DNA of 64,000 nt from Achromobacter ruhlandii (GTDB lineage: Bacteria > Pseudomonadota > Gammaproteobacteria > Burkholderiales > Burkholderiaceae_B): positions 1 through 64,000 of the forward strand of contig NZ_CADIJL010000027.1 in the NCBI RefSeq assembly GCF_902859695.1. Reading direction: 5' to 3'. Positions 22,555 to 31,441 of this stretch are shown here, piece after piece. Positions within the stretch are counted from its first letter, which is position 1; the number at the start of each line of letters is the position of its first letter. Position numbers and translations under genes: made by a program. The notes under the pieces were generated by a model. The model made no database searches, was not told the origin of the DNA, and was given only the letters and a program-made list of their open reading frames with translations.

Positions 22555-24546
22555 TCAGTCCGGTTGGGTGGTCGGGGAAGGCGGGCGAACACGGCCCGGT
22601 TCGGCCGCGAAGCCGGGGCCGGCCAGGGTCGCGCGCAGGGCTTCGATGGCGCTGGCGGCTTCGCGCAGCGCGGGCGTGTCGGTCGTCACGGGCGCGGCGG
22701 GGACCGCCATGCCTTGAATCACGGCCCGCGCCATGGCCTGCAGTGTCTCGGCCAGCCGCGCCACCGCCGCCGGGTCGGGCGGCGGCTGGCCCGCGGGCAG
22801 CGACCAGGCGCTGTCGGAGACCGCGTTGGCCACGCGTTCCAGAACCACTTCGACCGGCCACCAGGCCAGCGCGCGGCGGCTGACCAGCCGGGGTTCCGAC
22901 AGGCCGCGCTGCAAGGCGATGCGCAGGTCGGACAGGCGCGCATAGGCCTGGGTGCGCAGGTCGTGGCGGGCCGCCGAATCGGCCTGGAATACGGTGTTCA
23001 GGTAGGCGGCCAGGGTGTCCATGGCGGTGGCCACGGCCTGGTCCAGGTTGTGGCGCTCGATCCGCATCCAGGGCAGGTAGCCCACCGCCAGCACGATGGC
23101 GGCGGCCACCGCGACGTCCTCCAGCCGCGCCAGCGCGATCGGCCAACTGCCCGGCTGCAGCGCGCCGATCAGCAGCATCAGGATGGGCAGCAGGATCGCC
23201 GAGAACAGGCCGTAGTTGCGGCGGATCGACCACGGCAGCAAGGCCGCCAGGGCGGTCACGGTGAGCAGGCTGACCACGCCGCTGCGGTCCAGCGCCAGCA
23301 CCGTGGCGCTGATCGCCACGCCCACCACGCTGCCGGCGCAGCTTTGCAGCGCGCGGGCGAAGACCGAGCCGAAATTGGGCTTGAACACCACCACCACGAT
23401 CAGCGGCACCCAGTAGGAGCGCGGCAGGGCCAGGGTGCGCGCCACCGCCTCGGCGACCACCAGGCACAGGCCCAGCCGCGTCAGGTAGCGCAGCGTGGTC
23501 GGGCCGGGCCGGTAGGTGCGCGCCAGCACCCGCCAGGGCGTGCGCGGACGCGCCGGCGGCAGGGCCGGGAAAGCGTCGGGCCGCGCCGGGCCGCTGCCTT
23601 CCAGCAACGGCCGCGCCTGCTCCAGCGCGTCGGCCAGCGCCGTGGCGCCGGCCTGGCGCACGGCCGCGATGTCGTCGCCGGGCGCCAGCGGCGTGGCGTT
23701 CTCGACGTGGTCGGCCAGCCGGTTCATGGCCCGCGCGCACTCGGGCGGCAGCACCCGGCCGGCCCGCGCCAGCGCCAGCGCCGCGTCCGACAGCGGCGTG
23801 CAGGCCTGCAATTGCGCGGCCAGCCGGGCCAGCCGCGGCGAGGGGCCGGCGGCGCGGCGCCGGGCCGCCAGCACCGTGTCGTAGGCGCCGGCCATGGCGG
23901 CTTCCATGTCGCGCCGCGCCGTCATGATGCGCGAGGTGCCGATGGCGGCGAACATGGCCGCCAGCTTGCGATAGGCCAGCGCCACCGCCGCCCGTTCGGG
24001 CGCGATCGGGTTCACTACCCAGCCCAGCAGGGTCAGCGCCAGGCCGAACAGGCCGCCCGCGCCCACCAGCGCCGGCGGCAGCCAGGGGGGCAGCGGCGAC
24101 GTCAGGCTGGCGCCGACGATCACGTAGGTGGCGAATTGCAGCGTGGCGACGGCGGCGATGTTGTTGAAGGTGCCGACCAGGCTGGCTGCCAGCACCAGCA
24201 GCGTCATGCCGGCGGCGGTGAGCAGGCCGTGGCCGGACAGCAGCGTGCCCAGGAAGTAACCCAGCGCGCCGCCGAACACCGTGCTGCCGATGGATAGCGC
24301 GCGGTTGCGGTAGGGGCCGCCGTTATCGCCGGTGATCGCGGGCAGGGCGCCGAGCGCCACCAGCGCGGCGGCCGCGCTCTGGTCCAGCGCCAGCCCGGCG
24401 GCGGTCGGCAGGCCGATGGCCAGCGCGGCGCGCAGCGCGACCCAGCGACTGACCGGCGACGGTTCCATGTGCGCCAGGCTCATGAGCCAGCGCATGTTGG
24501 AGGCGCGCGCGCGGCGGTTTTCGCGGGAGGCGGCTGAGTGCGGCAC
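22555..24546 (-). CDS. FUSC family membrane protein (second, YccS/AaeB-like)
   Basis: The 663-residue protein has two membrane blocks, about residues 35-180 and 350-480, with a soluble region after each, the FUSC (fusaric acid resistance-like) layout. Recognisable stretches are LPRSYWVPLIVVVVFKPNFG and a following GSVVGVAISATVLAL segment, the core of the C-terminal FUSC domain. Unlike the pump at 13.2-15.2 kb it has no adaptor, DUF1656 or outer-membrane gene beside it, so it may be an inner-membrane transporter acting alone. The start at 24546 is the first of several possible Met codons (Met18 and Met27 are alternatives). Confidence 0.8.
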   Translation of the reverse strand: MPHSAASRENRRARASNMRWLMSLAHMEPSPVSRWVALRAALAIGLPTAAGLALDQSAAAALVALGALPAITGDNGGPYRNRALSIGSTVFGGALGYFLGTLLSGHGLLTAAGMTLLVLAASLVGTFNNIAAVATLQFATYVIVGASLTSPLPPWLPPALVGAGGLFGLALTLLGWVVNPIAPERAAVALAYRKLAAMFAAIGTSRIMTARRDMEAAMAGAYDTVLAARRRAAGPSPRLARLAAQLQACTPLSDAALALARAGRVLPPECARAMNRLADHVENATPLAPGDDIAAVRQAGATALADALEQARPLLEGSGPARPDAFPALPPARPRTPWRVLARTYRPGPTTLRYLTRLGLCLVVAEAVARTLALPRSYWVPLIVVVVFKPNFGSVFARALQSCAGSVVGVAISATVLALDRSGVVSLLTVTALAALLPWSIRRNYGLFSAILLPILMLLIGALQPGSWPIALARLEDVAVAAAIVLAVGYLPWMRIERHNLDQAVATAMDTLAAYLNTVFQADSAARHDLRTQAYARLSDLRIALQRGLSEPRLVSRRALAWWPVEVVLERVANAVSDSAWSLPAGQPPPDPAAVARLAETLQAMARAVIQGMAVPAAPVTTDTPALREAASAIEALRATLAGPGFAAEPGRVRPPSPTTQPD

Positions 24547-24562
24547 GGCGGTCCCGGGCCGG

Positions 24563-25051
24563 TTAACCCTGGCCCTTGATCAGCGGCGCTTCCTGCGGCG
24601 CGGCCAGGCGGAAATAATCGGCGGTGGCCATCAGGATGGAAGCGTCGAGCCGGCCGGCGTTGAACACGATTTCATCGTGCCGCTGGCGCAGGGTGGGATC
24701 CACCAGCAGGTGCAGGTCGGGGTTGAAGCTGAAGGGCGGGATCGCGCCGATCTCGCAGCCGGTCAGCTCGCGCGCCAGGTCCTGCGAGGCCAGCGAGGCC
24801 TTCTTGCCGCCCGCCGCGCGGGCGATGGCTTCCAGGTCGGCCTGCTGGTCGGCGGGGAACACGGCCAGCACGTTCCGGCGCTGGTTGGATGAGATCTTGA
24901 CGCGGCAGACCAGCGCCTTGGCACCCTGGCTGACGGCGGTGCCGCGCACGGCGGCGACTTCCACCGAGCGCCCGGCGGCGGGGTGGGAGATGAGGCGGTA
25001 GCGGGCCTGATGCTCGGTCAGCAGGGCCTGCAGGCGGTCGTAGACTTCCAT
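24563..25051 (-). CDS. YbaK/prolyl-tRNA deacylase domain protein
   Basis: The 162-residue protein consists of one YbaK/ProX-type editing domain, which hydrolyses mischarged aminoacyl-tRNA in trans. Visible elements are the catalytic-lysine strand GAKALVCRVKISS, KKASLASQDLARELTGCEIG with the GxxPPF-like loop (GAIPPFSF), and FNAGRLDASILMATADYFRL. The substrate (Cys-tRNAPro, Ala-tRNAPro or other) cannot be told from sequence. I chose the ATG at 25051 (MEVYDRLQALL); an upstream in-frame ATG would add about 19 residues. Confidence 0.82.
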   Translation of the reverse strand: MEVYDRLQALLTEHQARYRLISHPAAGRSVEVAAVRGTAVSQGAKALVCRVKISSNQRRNVLAVFPADQQADLEAIARAAGGKKASLASQDLARELTGCEIGAIPPFSFNPDLHLLVDPTLRQRHDEIVFNAGRLDASILMATADYFRLAAPQEAPLIKGQG

Positions 25052-25125
25052 GGCGGGAAATGGTGGGTTGGCAAGGCCAGCGCCGGGAATCCGGCGGGCC
25101 ATGCCCGCATGATACGCCGCCCGCC

Positions 25126-25845
25126 TCAAATGTCGCCGGTGAAGGCGTAGCCCCAGCCCCAGACGGTGCGGATCGGCAGTTCCATATTGGTTTCGTGGGC
25201 CTTGCGGCGCAGCCGGCTGACGACCACGTCGGTGCGTCGCACCGAATCGCGGCCGGCCTGCGGATCGCTGGCCGGCAGGTCGCCACGCGGCATCCGCTTG
25301 TCGGGGCTGGTGGTCAGCTTCAGCAGGAAGTCGCGTTCGGCCTGGGTCAGCGCCAGGCGGGTGCCGCGCGGACTGACCAGGGTCCAGGCGGCATCCTGGA
25401 ACTGCCACTTACCGGTGGCCTCGGCTGGCGTGGTGGCGCCGGCGCGCGCATCGGCATCGGCCGGCCGCCGCCCGCTGATCGGCACGCGGCGCACCAGCGC
25501 CTGCAGCGCGGCGGCGATCTCGGCGGTGGCCACGTCGGTCGGGAAGCAGGCATCGGCGCCGCAGTGCAGGCCGAGGATGCGGTTTTCGGGCGAATCGAAG
25601 GTAGACACGGCGACGATGCCGGCGGTGGTGTCCATGGCGCGCAGGCCGGCGACGGCCATGCACAGGTCGGTCAGTTCGGCCTCCATCACCAGCAGCGGCG
25701 TGCGCCGCGCCTGGAACAGCCGGAACAGCCCGTTGGAGTCCTCGCAACCGCGGGGCGAGAAGCCCATGCCCGCCAGGGCATCGCTGCGGTGCGCGCGTTG
25801 GCGGGAGTCGGGCGAGAAGACGATCAGGTCTAGTAGGTCATTCAT
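25126..25845 (-). CDS. OmpR-like transcriptional regulator with degenerate receiver domain
   Basis: The 239-residue protein has a C-terminal winged-helix DNA-binding domain of the OmpR type (about 145-239: TLVSPRGTRLALTQAERDFL, VVVSRLRRKAHETN, IRTVWGWGYAFTGDI). The N-terminal 1-115 looks like a receiver domain, but the phospho-acceptor strand reads LLVMEAEL (51-58), with no Asp at the expected place, and the conserved Lys after beta-5 is missing (CFPTDV, 100-105). It probably acts without phosphorylation. There is no histidine kinase gene adjacent. Its targets are unknown; it lies between the YbaK gene and the ABC exporter. Confidence 0.8.
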   Translation of the reverse strand: MNDLLDLIVFSPDSRQRAHRSDALAGMGFSPRGCEDSNGLFRLFQARRTPLLVMEAELTDLCMAVAGLRAMDTTAGIVAVSTFDSPENRILGLHCGADACFPTDVATAEIAAALQALVRRVPISGRRPADADARAGATTPAEATGKWQFQDAAWTLVSPRGTRLALTQAERDFLLKLTTSPDKRMPRGDLPASDPQAGRDSVRRTDVVVSRLRRKAHETNMELPIRTVWGWGYAFTGDI

Positions 25846-25988
25846 GAATCGTTGTCGGGATCAGTGCAGCTTCAGCGCATGCATGATGCATCGGATACAA
25901 CGGATTCCTAAACGCCGCACAACGCCACTTTCTGACCCGAATTCTCGGACATGGCCGTGGAATGTATGTATTGGCGCGGGTTTGCGGG

Positions 25989-27470
25989 CTATCGGGCGGG
26001 AGCGGCCGGACTGTCCGGCGGCTCGTTCCACCAGCCGCCGCCCAGCGCCTGCAGCAAGGCGGCGGTGTCGGCGTAGCGCGCCGCGTCGGCCGCGCCGCGG
26101 GCGATGCGCGTCTGCAGCAGCTGGCGCTGGCTGTCCAGCAGGGCCAGGTGGCTGATGCCGCCGGCCTGGTAGCGTTCGCCGGCGATGCGCGCGGCGTCGT
26201 CGGCGCGCCGCCAGGTGGTGTCGTAGGCCTCATAGGCGCGGGCGTCGGCCTGCACCGCGCGCAGCGCGTCGGCCACCTGGCGGAAACCGTCCAGCACGGT
26301 CTGCCGGTAACCGGCCGCCGCCGCCTCGTAGGCGGCCTCGGCCGAACGCTTGCGGGCGCGCAGTTCGCCGCCATGGAACAGCGGTTGCGCCAGCCCCAGG
26401 CCCAGGTTCCAGACATTGACGCCATCGGTGATATCGCCGGCCCGGGTGCGTTGCGAACCTAAGCTGGCGGTCAGGGTGAAGCGCGGGTATTGGTTGGCGG
26501 TGGCCACGCCGACGTTGGCCGAGGCCTGGTGCAGCAGGGCCTCGGCGGCCAGGATGTCGGGTCGCTGGCGGGTCAGCGCCGACGGCACCCCGGTGGGAAT
26601 TTCGGCCGGCAGCGCCAGGTCGGCCAGGCGCAGCGGCGGCGCCTGCCAGGCGGCGGGCGGCTGGCCCAGGTAGGTGGCCAGCTGGTGCGTGGCCTGGGCC
26701 AGTTGGTATTCCAGCGGCGGCACGGTCGCGGCGGTCTGCGCCAGCAGCAGTTCCTGGTTGCGCAGGTCGGCCTCGGCGATGCCGCCGGCCCGCAGGCGCT
26801 GCGCCATGATGTCGCGCTGGCGCTGCTGGGCCGCCAGCAGCTCGCGGGTGTCGGCCAGGCGCGCGGCCAGGTCGGCCTGGCGGATGGCGGTGGTCACGAC
26901 GTTGGCGGCCAGCGTCATGCGCGCGGCCTGCAGTTCGTGCGACTGGTAGTCGACCTGCGCGGCCAGCCCCTCCAGCGCGCGGCGGTTGCCGCCGAACACA
27001 TCGAGCGTGTAGGACACGTCGATCGAGGCGTTGTAGAGCGTGAACGGCGCGGGCTGCTCGGTCACCGGCACGCCATAGGCGGACGGATCGATCTTCTGCC
27101 GGGTCGCCGACAGGTTGGCGTCGACGGCCGGCAGCAGGCGGCCGCCGGTCTCCGCGTTCAGATCCTCGCCGGCCTGGCGCAGCCGGGCGCGGGCCTGTTC
27201 CAGGGTCGGGCTGGCCTCCAGCGCCTGCCGCACCAGCGTGTCCAGCGCGTCGGAGCGGAACAGGCGCCACCATTGGGCCGGGATGTCGGCGTCGGTGAGG
27301 CGCGGTTGGGCGCCGCTGGCGGGGGCGGCGCTGTCGGTCGGCGAGGTGTAGGCGGCGACCGGCGGCGCGGCGGGGCGCTCGAAGTCCGGTCCGACGGCGC
27401 AGCCGGGCAACAGGGCGCAGGCGGCCACGAGCGCGGCGCGGCGGGCGAAGGGCAGGTGGGGGCGGGGCAT
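25989..27470 (-). CDS. Efflux outer-membrane lipoprotein, NodT/OprM family (ABC exporter partner)
   Basis: The 493-residue protein is a TolC-like channel. The signal peptide ends LLPGC with lipidated Cys24, followed by AVGPDFERP. The two OEP repeats include WWRLFRSDALDTLVRQALEA and, in the second, LGLGLAQPLFHGGELRARKR and YQAGGISHLALLDSQRQLLQ. Identity with the first NodT protein in the window is moderate only, so this is not a recent duplicate. It is the last gene of the tetR-HlyD-ABC exporter operon and supplies the outer-membrane exit. The gap to the permease gene is 8 nt. Confidence 0.9.
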   Translation of the reverse strand: MPRPHLPFARRAALVAACALLPGCAVGPDFERPAAPPVAAYTSPTDSAAPASGAQPRLTDADIPAQWWRLFRSDALDTLVRQALEASPTLEQARARLRQAGEDLNAETGGRLLPAVDANLSATRQKIDPSAYGVPVTEQPAPFTLYNASIDVSYTLDVFGGNRRALEGLAAQVDYQSHELQAARMTLAANVVTTAIRQADLAARLADTRELLAAQQRQRDIMAQRLRAGGIAEADLRNQELLLAQTAATVPPLEYQLAQATHQLATYLGQPPAAWQAPPLRLADLALPAEIPTGVPSALTRQRPDILAAEALLHQASANVGVATANQYPRFTLTASLGSQRTRAGDITDGVNVWNLGLGLAQPLFHGGELRARKRSAEAAYEAAAAGYRQTVLDGFRQVADALRAVQADARAYEAYDTTWRRADDAARIAGERYQAGGISHLALLDSQRQLLQTRIARGAADAARYADTAALLQALGGGWWNEPPDSPAAPAR

Positions 27471-27478
27471 GGCGGCCT

Positions 27479-28624
27479 TCAATCCAGGGTGCGGCGGTAG
27501 AACTTCACGGCGGCGGTCATGACGACCACGGTGAACAGCAGCATGGGCCAGATGGTGGGCCACAGGTCCCACCAGCCGTTGCCCTTGAGCAGGATGCCGC
27601 GGATCAGCCGGTTGAAGTGCGTCAGCGGCAGCAGGTTGCCCAGGTACTGCGCCCACTTGGGCATGCCCAGGAACGGGAACATGAAACCGGACAGCAGCAT
27701 GTTGGGCAGGAAATAGAACATCGTCAGCTGCATTGCCTGCAGCTGGTTCTGCGCCAGCGACGATAGCGTGATGCCGACAGTCAGGTTGGCGGCCACGAAG
27801 ATCAGCGCGCCCAGGTACACCGTCACCAAACTGCCCAGGAACGGCACGTGGAACACGAAATACGCCGCCAGCAGGATAATGGTGGCCTGGATCAGGCCGA
27901 TGGCGATGTAGGGCACGATCTTGCCCGTCATCACCTCCAGCGGCCGCACCGGCATGGCCAGCAGGTTTTCCATGGTGCCGCGCTCGCGTTCGCGCGTCAT
28001 GGCCAGGCCGGTCATCATCACCAGCGTCATGGTCAGGATCACGCCCATCAGGCCGGGCACGGTGTTGTATTGCGAGATCTGTTCTTCGTTGTAGAGCTGA
28101 TGCACGCGCACGTCGAACGGCGGCTGGCCGCCGGCCAGGTGCGCCAGCGGGCCGGTCAGGTCCTTGCGCGCCACCGCCTGCGCCAGTTGGGTGGCCGAGC
28201 CGATCGCCAGCCCGGTCGCCATCGGGTCGGTGGCGTCGGCCTCGATCAGCAGCGCCGGCCGTTCGCCGCGCAGCAGCTGGCGCGAGAAGTCCGGTGGAAT
28301 GGTCAGCACGAACAACACCCGGCCCTGCGCCAGCGCGGCGCGGCCGGCCTCTTCGTCGGGCAGGGTCTCGACGATGTCGAAGTAGTCGGACGCGGTCATC
28401 GCCGCCACGAAGCTGCGCGTGAACGGGCTGTGGTCGGCCACGATGATGGCGGTCGGCAGCTGCTTGGGGTTGGTGTTGATGGCGTAGCCGAACAGCGCCA
28501 GCTGCATGATCGGGATGCCGACGATCATGCCGAAGGTGATGCGGTCGCGCCGCAGCTGCAGGAATTCCTTGAGCACCATGCTCCACCAGCGCGACCACGA
28601 GAAGCCCTCCAGGTGGCGTCTCAT
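27479..28624 (-). CDS. ABC-2 type exporter permease (YhhJ/YbhR-like)
   Basis: The 381-residue protein has one N-terminal membrane helix (about 29-49), a large periplasmic domain (50-175), and five C-terminal helices, the layout of DrrB/YbhR-type ABC-2 permeases. MTRERERGTMENLLAMPVRP is the conserved coupling segment of the family, and FLPNMLLSGFMFPFLGMPKW its late hallmark. It overlaps the ATPase gene by 4 nt. Together with the ATPase, the HlyD lipoprotein and the NodT channel it forms a YbhFSR-like drug or envelope-compound exporter; the substrate is unknown. Confidence 0.88.
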   Translation of the reverse strand: MRRHLEGFSWSRWWSMVLKEFLQLRRDRITFGMIVGIPIMQLALFGYAINTNPKQLPTAIIVADHSPFTRSFVAAMTASDYFDIVETLPDEEAGRAALAQGRVLFVLTIPPDFSRQLLRGERPALLIEADATDPMATGLAIGSATQLAQAVARKDLTGPLAHLAGGQPPFDVRVHQLYNEEQISQYNTVPGLMGVILTMTLVMMTGLAMTRERERGTMENLLAMPVRPLEVMTGKIVPYIAIGLIQATIILLAAYFVFHVPFLGSLVTVYLGALIFVAANLTVGITLSSLAQNQLQAMQLTMFYFLPNMLLSGFMFPFLGMPKWAQYLGNLLPLTHFNRLIRGILLKGNGWWDLWPTIWPMLLFTVVVMTAAVKFYRRTLD

Positions 28625-29583
28625 GCCGCGCTCGCGTAGTTGTCGTCGGAGCGGTTCATCAGGTAGATGAAGACATCCTCCAGGCTGGTGTCGATGCGTT
28701 CCAGGCGCAGGTCCTGGCCGGCCACGACGTCTCGCAAGGTGCGTTCGAGCACGGCGGCGTCGCGGCCGCTGATGTGCAGCGCGGTGCCGAAGGCCACGGT
28801 CTGGTCCACCCCCGGCGCGCCGCGCAGCCGCTGCGCCAGCGGCACCAGGTCATGGCCGTGGATGGCCCAGGTGGTCAGGCGCTGCTGGGCGATGACTTCA
28901 TCGGCGGTGCCCTGGATCAGCAGCTTGCCGTACGAGATGTAGGCCAGCTTGTGGCAGCGCTCGGCCTCGTCCATGTAGTGGGTGCTGACCAGCACCGAAA
29001 TGCCGCGCGCGGCCAGCTCGTGCAGCTGTTCCCAGAAGTCGCGCCGCGCGGTCGGGTCGACGCCGGCGGTGGGTTCGTCCAGCAGCAGCAGGCGCGGCTC
29101 GTGCAGCAGGCAGGCGGCCAGCGCCAGGCGCTGCTTCCAGCCGCCGGACAGCGCGCCGGTGAGCTGGTTGGCGCGGGTCTGCAGGCCCAGGTCCTCGAGC
29201 GCGCGGTCAACGGTCTCGCGGCGGTTCGGCATGCCGTACATGCGGGCCACGAAGTCCAGGTTCTCGCGGATGGTCAGGTCGTCCCAGTACGAGAACTTCT
29301 GCGTCATGTAGCCGACGTGGCGCTTGATCTCGGCGCTGTCCTTGAGGATGTCGTAGCCCAGGCAGGTGCCGCTGCCGGAGTCGGGCGTGAGCAGGCCGCA
29401 CATCAGCCGGATACTGGTGGTCTTGCCGCTGCCGTTGGGGCCGAGAAAGCCGAAGATCTCGCCTTCGCGCACTTGCAGCGAAACGTCGTTGACCACGTGC
29501 TTGTTGCCGAAGTGCTTGTTCAGGCCGTGCACGTCGATGACGTAGCCGCGCTCGGCCGCGGGGCGGGCGGGGGCGCCGTTCAT
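28621..29583 (-). CDS. ABC exporter ATP-binding protein (YbhF-like, single domain)
   Basis: The 320-residue ATPase has Walker A GPNGSGKT (48-55), Q-loop around MTQKFSYWD (93-101), signature LSGGWKQR (145-152) and Walker B LLLLDEP (165-171). The C-terminal extension (about 230-320, [14 protein letters not shown]-like ending [12 protein letters not shown]) is typical of ABC-2 drug exporters. E. coli YbhF carries two such domains; this one has only one and should act as a homodimer. It overlaps the adaptor gene upstream and the permease downstream by 4 nt each. Confidence 0.9.
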   Translation of the reverse strand: MNGAPARPAAERGYVIDVHGLNKHFGNKHVVNDVSLQVREGEIFGFLGPNGSGKTTSIRLMCGLLTPDSGSGTCLGYDILKDSAEIKRHVGYMTQKFSYWDDLTIRENLDFVARMYGMPNRRETVDRALEDLGLQTRANQLTGALSGGWKQRLALAACLLHEPRLLLLDEPTAGVDPTARRDFWEQLHELAARGISVLVSTHYMDEAERCHKLAYISYGKLLIQGTADEVIAQQRLTTWAIHGHDLVPLAQRLRGAPGVDQTVAFGTALHISGRDAAVLERTLRDVVAGQDLRLERIDTSLEDVFIYLMNRSDDNYASAA

Positions 29584-30551
29584 TGCAGCGCCGCCTCGAC
29601 CGGCTGGCCCGGATGCAGCCGCGTGGCCGCGTCCGGCGCGGGGCGGGCCTCGACCATGTAGACCAGCTTGCCGCGCGTTTCGCGGCTGTAGATCACCGGC
29701 GGCGTGTACTCGGCCTGCGGCGAGATGTAGTCGATGCGCACCGGCACCGGGTCGCCGCAACCGTCGCAACGCACCATGGCCTGCTGCCCGGGCTTGAGCG
29801 TGCCGATCACGCTCTCCGGCACGAAGAAGCGAACCTTGATGTTGCCCGGCGGCAGCAGGCTGACCACCGGGCTGCCGGCCGGCACCCATTCGCCCACGCG
29901 GTACAGCGTGTCGAACACCAGGGCGGCGGCGGGCGCCGCCAGGCGTTTCTGCGCCAGGGTCCAGTCGGCCTGCGCCAGCGTCGCGCGCGCCGCCTCGACC
30001 TGGGCGGCCTGGGCGCGGCGCTGGTCCTGGCGGCCGGGCAGGTTGGCCACTTCCAGCTGGGCGCGCAGCTCGCGCACGCGTGCGGCATCCGATTGGGCCT
30101 GCTCGCGGCTGTCGTCCAGCTGCGCACGCGCCACGCCGCCGGCGCGGAACTGCGCGGTGTCACGCGCCAGTTGCGCCGCCGAGCGCCGGCTGGCGGCCTC
30201 GGCCTGGGCCAGCTGGGCGCGGGCGACATCGACCTCGGGCGGCCGCTTGCCGGTGGCGATGTCTTCCAGCTGGGCGCTGGCCGCCGCCAACTGCGCGCCG
30301 GCCTGGTCGCGCGCCGCGGTTTCGCGCGTCGCCTCCAGCGCGAACAGTGGCGCGGCGGCGGCGACCTGCTCGCCGCGCTGCACGGACAGCGTATCGAGCC
30401 GGCCGGCCTCGGACGAGGCGATGTAGAGGTATTCGCCCTCGACGTAGCCCTGGTAGACGGCATCGTCGCGCTTGCCGCAGGCGGCCAGCAGCGACAGGCC
30501 GAGCGCGGCGGCGACGGGCAGCGCGTAGCGCGGGAGGGAAGGGGTGCGCAT
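29580..30551 (-). CDS. HlyD family adaptor lipoprotein (YbhG-like)
   Basis: The 323-residue membrane fusion protein has a signal peptide ending in lipobox LAAC (Cys25), so it is probably anchored by lipid. It has a long alpha-hairpin rich in Ala/Gln/Arg (about 70-200) and the barrel part VRFFVPESVIGTLKPGQQAM. Two close cysteines appear in VRCDGCGDPVPVRIDY, a feature of the YbhG/HlyD_D23 group. It links the ABC permease to the NodT channel. It starts 2 nt after the tetR stop and overlaps the ATPase gene by 4 nt. Confidence 0.87.
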   Translation of the reverse strand: MRTPSLPRYALPVAAALGLSLLAACGKRDDAVYQGYVEGEYLYIASSEAGRLDTLSVQRGEQVAAAAPLFALEATRETAARDQAGAQLAAASAQLEDIATGKRPPEVDVARAQLAQAEAASRRSAAQLARDTAQFRAGGVARAQLDDSREQAQSDAARVRELRAQLEVANLPGRQDQRRAQAAQVEAARATLAQADWTLAQKRLAAPAAALVFDTLYRVGEWVPAGSPVVSLLPPGNIKVRFFVPESVIGTLKPGQQAMVRCDGCGDPVPVRIDYISPQAEYTPPVIYSRETRGKLVYMVEARPAPDAATRLHPGQPVEAALQ

Positions 30552-30553
30552 GG

Positions 30554-31321
30554 TCAGCGTCCTGTGGCGGGCGGTTCGGTGGTGGCGGCCGGCTTGGCGC
30601 GCCGGGTCCGCTGTGCCGGCGCGGCGGGCGCCGGGGCTGGCGGGGAAAACAGCCCGCCCGTGAGCATGGCGATGGCGTGCGCGGCAATGGCGTCGTGGTC
30701 GATGGCCTGGACCCGCGGATCGTTCTGCCAGATGCGGCGCCACAGGCTGGACGTGGCCAGCGGCAGCAGCGTCAGGCCCAGGATCGACAGGAACACCAGC
30801 CGCGGCTCCACGCCCGGGGTGATGGCGCCGGCGCGCTGGCTGTCGGCGATCAGGCCGGCGAACACCTGCAGGCGCTGGGCCGGCAGGTGGCGCAGCACGC
30901 GCTCGCGCAACTGGCCGCCTTCGTTGACGACCTCGTGCATCCACAGGGCCGGGAGCCAGGGCCGGTCGGTGCCGCAGCGCACGATGCGCGAGACGATCTC
31001 GGTGATGACGATGCGCGCCGTGTCGGCGGAACCGTCCAGGCGCCGCGCCGTCTGCGGCACCGGGCTCCAGACGTAGCCGATGACCGGCACCACGCGTTCC
31101 AGCACCACGGCGTCCAGCAACTGGTCGCGGCTCTTGAAGTAGTAGTGCAGCATGGCCGAGGTGAACCCGGCGCGTTCGGCGATGTGGGCCAGGCGGGTGG
31201 CGGCGACGCCCTGGGTGGCGAACAGGTCGGTGGCGATGTCCAGCAGTTGGTCGCGCACGGCGGCGCTGTCGGGACGGGCGGGGCGGCCGGGACGGCGCGC
31301 GGGGGAAGGCTTGGCAGGCAT
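30554..31321 (-). CDS. TetR family transcriptional regulator (exporter operon)
   Basis: The 255-residue protein has the TetR helix-turn-helix near the N-terminus (residues about 18-70: LDIATDLFATQGVAATRLAH and AGFTSAMLHYYFKSRDQLLD). The C-terminal ligand domain has a YbiH-like pattern, and the last 30 residues are a Pro/Ala/Arg-rich tail. It is the first gene of the exporter operon, is divergent from the curA-like gene, and has a perfect AT-rich palindrome in its own promoter, so it probably represses both directions. The start codon lies 6 nt after the -10 box, suggesting a leaderless transcript. Confidence 0.88.
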   Translation of the reverse strand: MPAKPSPARRPGRPARPDSAAVRDQLLDIATDLFATQGVAATRLAHIAERAGFTSAMLHYYFKSRDQLLDAVVLERVVPVIGYVWSPVPQTARRLDGSADTARIVITEIVSRIVRCGTDRPWLPALWMHEVVNEGGQLRERVLRHLPAQRLQVFAGLIADSQRAGAITPGVEPRLVFLSILGLTLLPLATSSLWRRIWQNDPRVQAIDHDAIAAHAIAMLTGGLFSPPAPAPAAPAQRTRRAKPAATTEPPATGR

Positions 31322-31327
31322 GGGCAG

Positions 31328-31356
31328 ATTCTAATTAAGTATTTAATTAATTAAAA
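31328..31356 (-). promoter_or_regulatory. TetR operator within the tetR promoter
   Basis: TAATTAA (31332-31338) and TTAATTA (31343-31349) form a perfect 7-bp inverted repeat with a 4-nt spacer, very AT-rich against the GC-rich background. On the leftward strand it sits between a TAGAAT -10 (31333-31328) and a weak TTTTAA -35 (31356-31351) 17 nt apart. A repressor bound here would block tetR and probably the divergent gene at 31442. Confidence 0.65.
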
Positions 31357-31441
31357 GGGGAGCAGCCCGCAGGGTCGGCCGGCGGCCGGCGCGGCTGGGG
31401 TGGTGTAATGGCCGAACCGGAACAGAAGGAGTCAGCACGCC

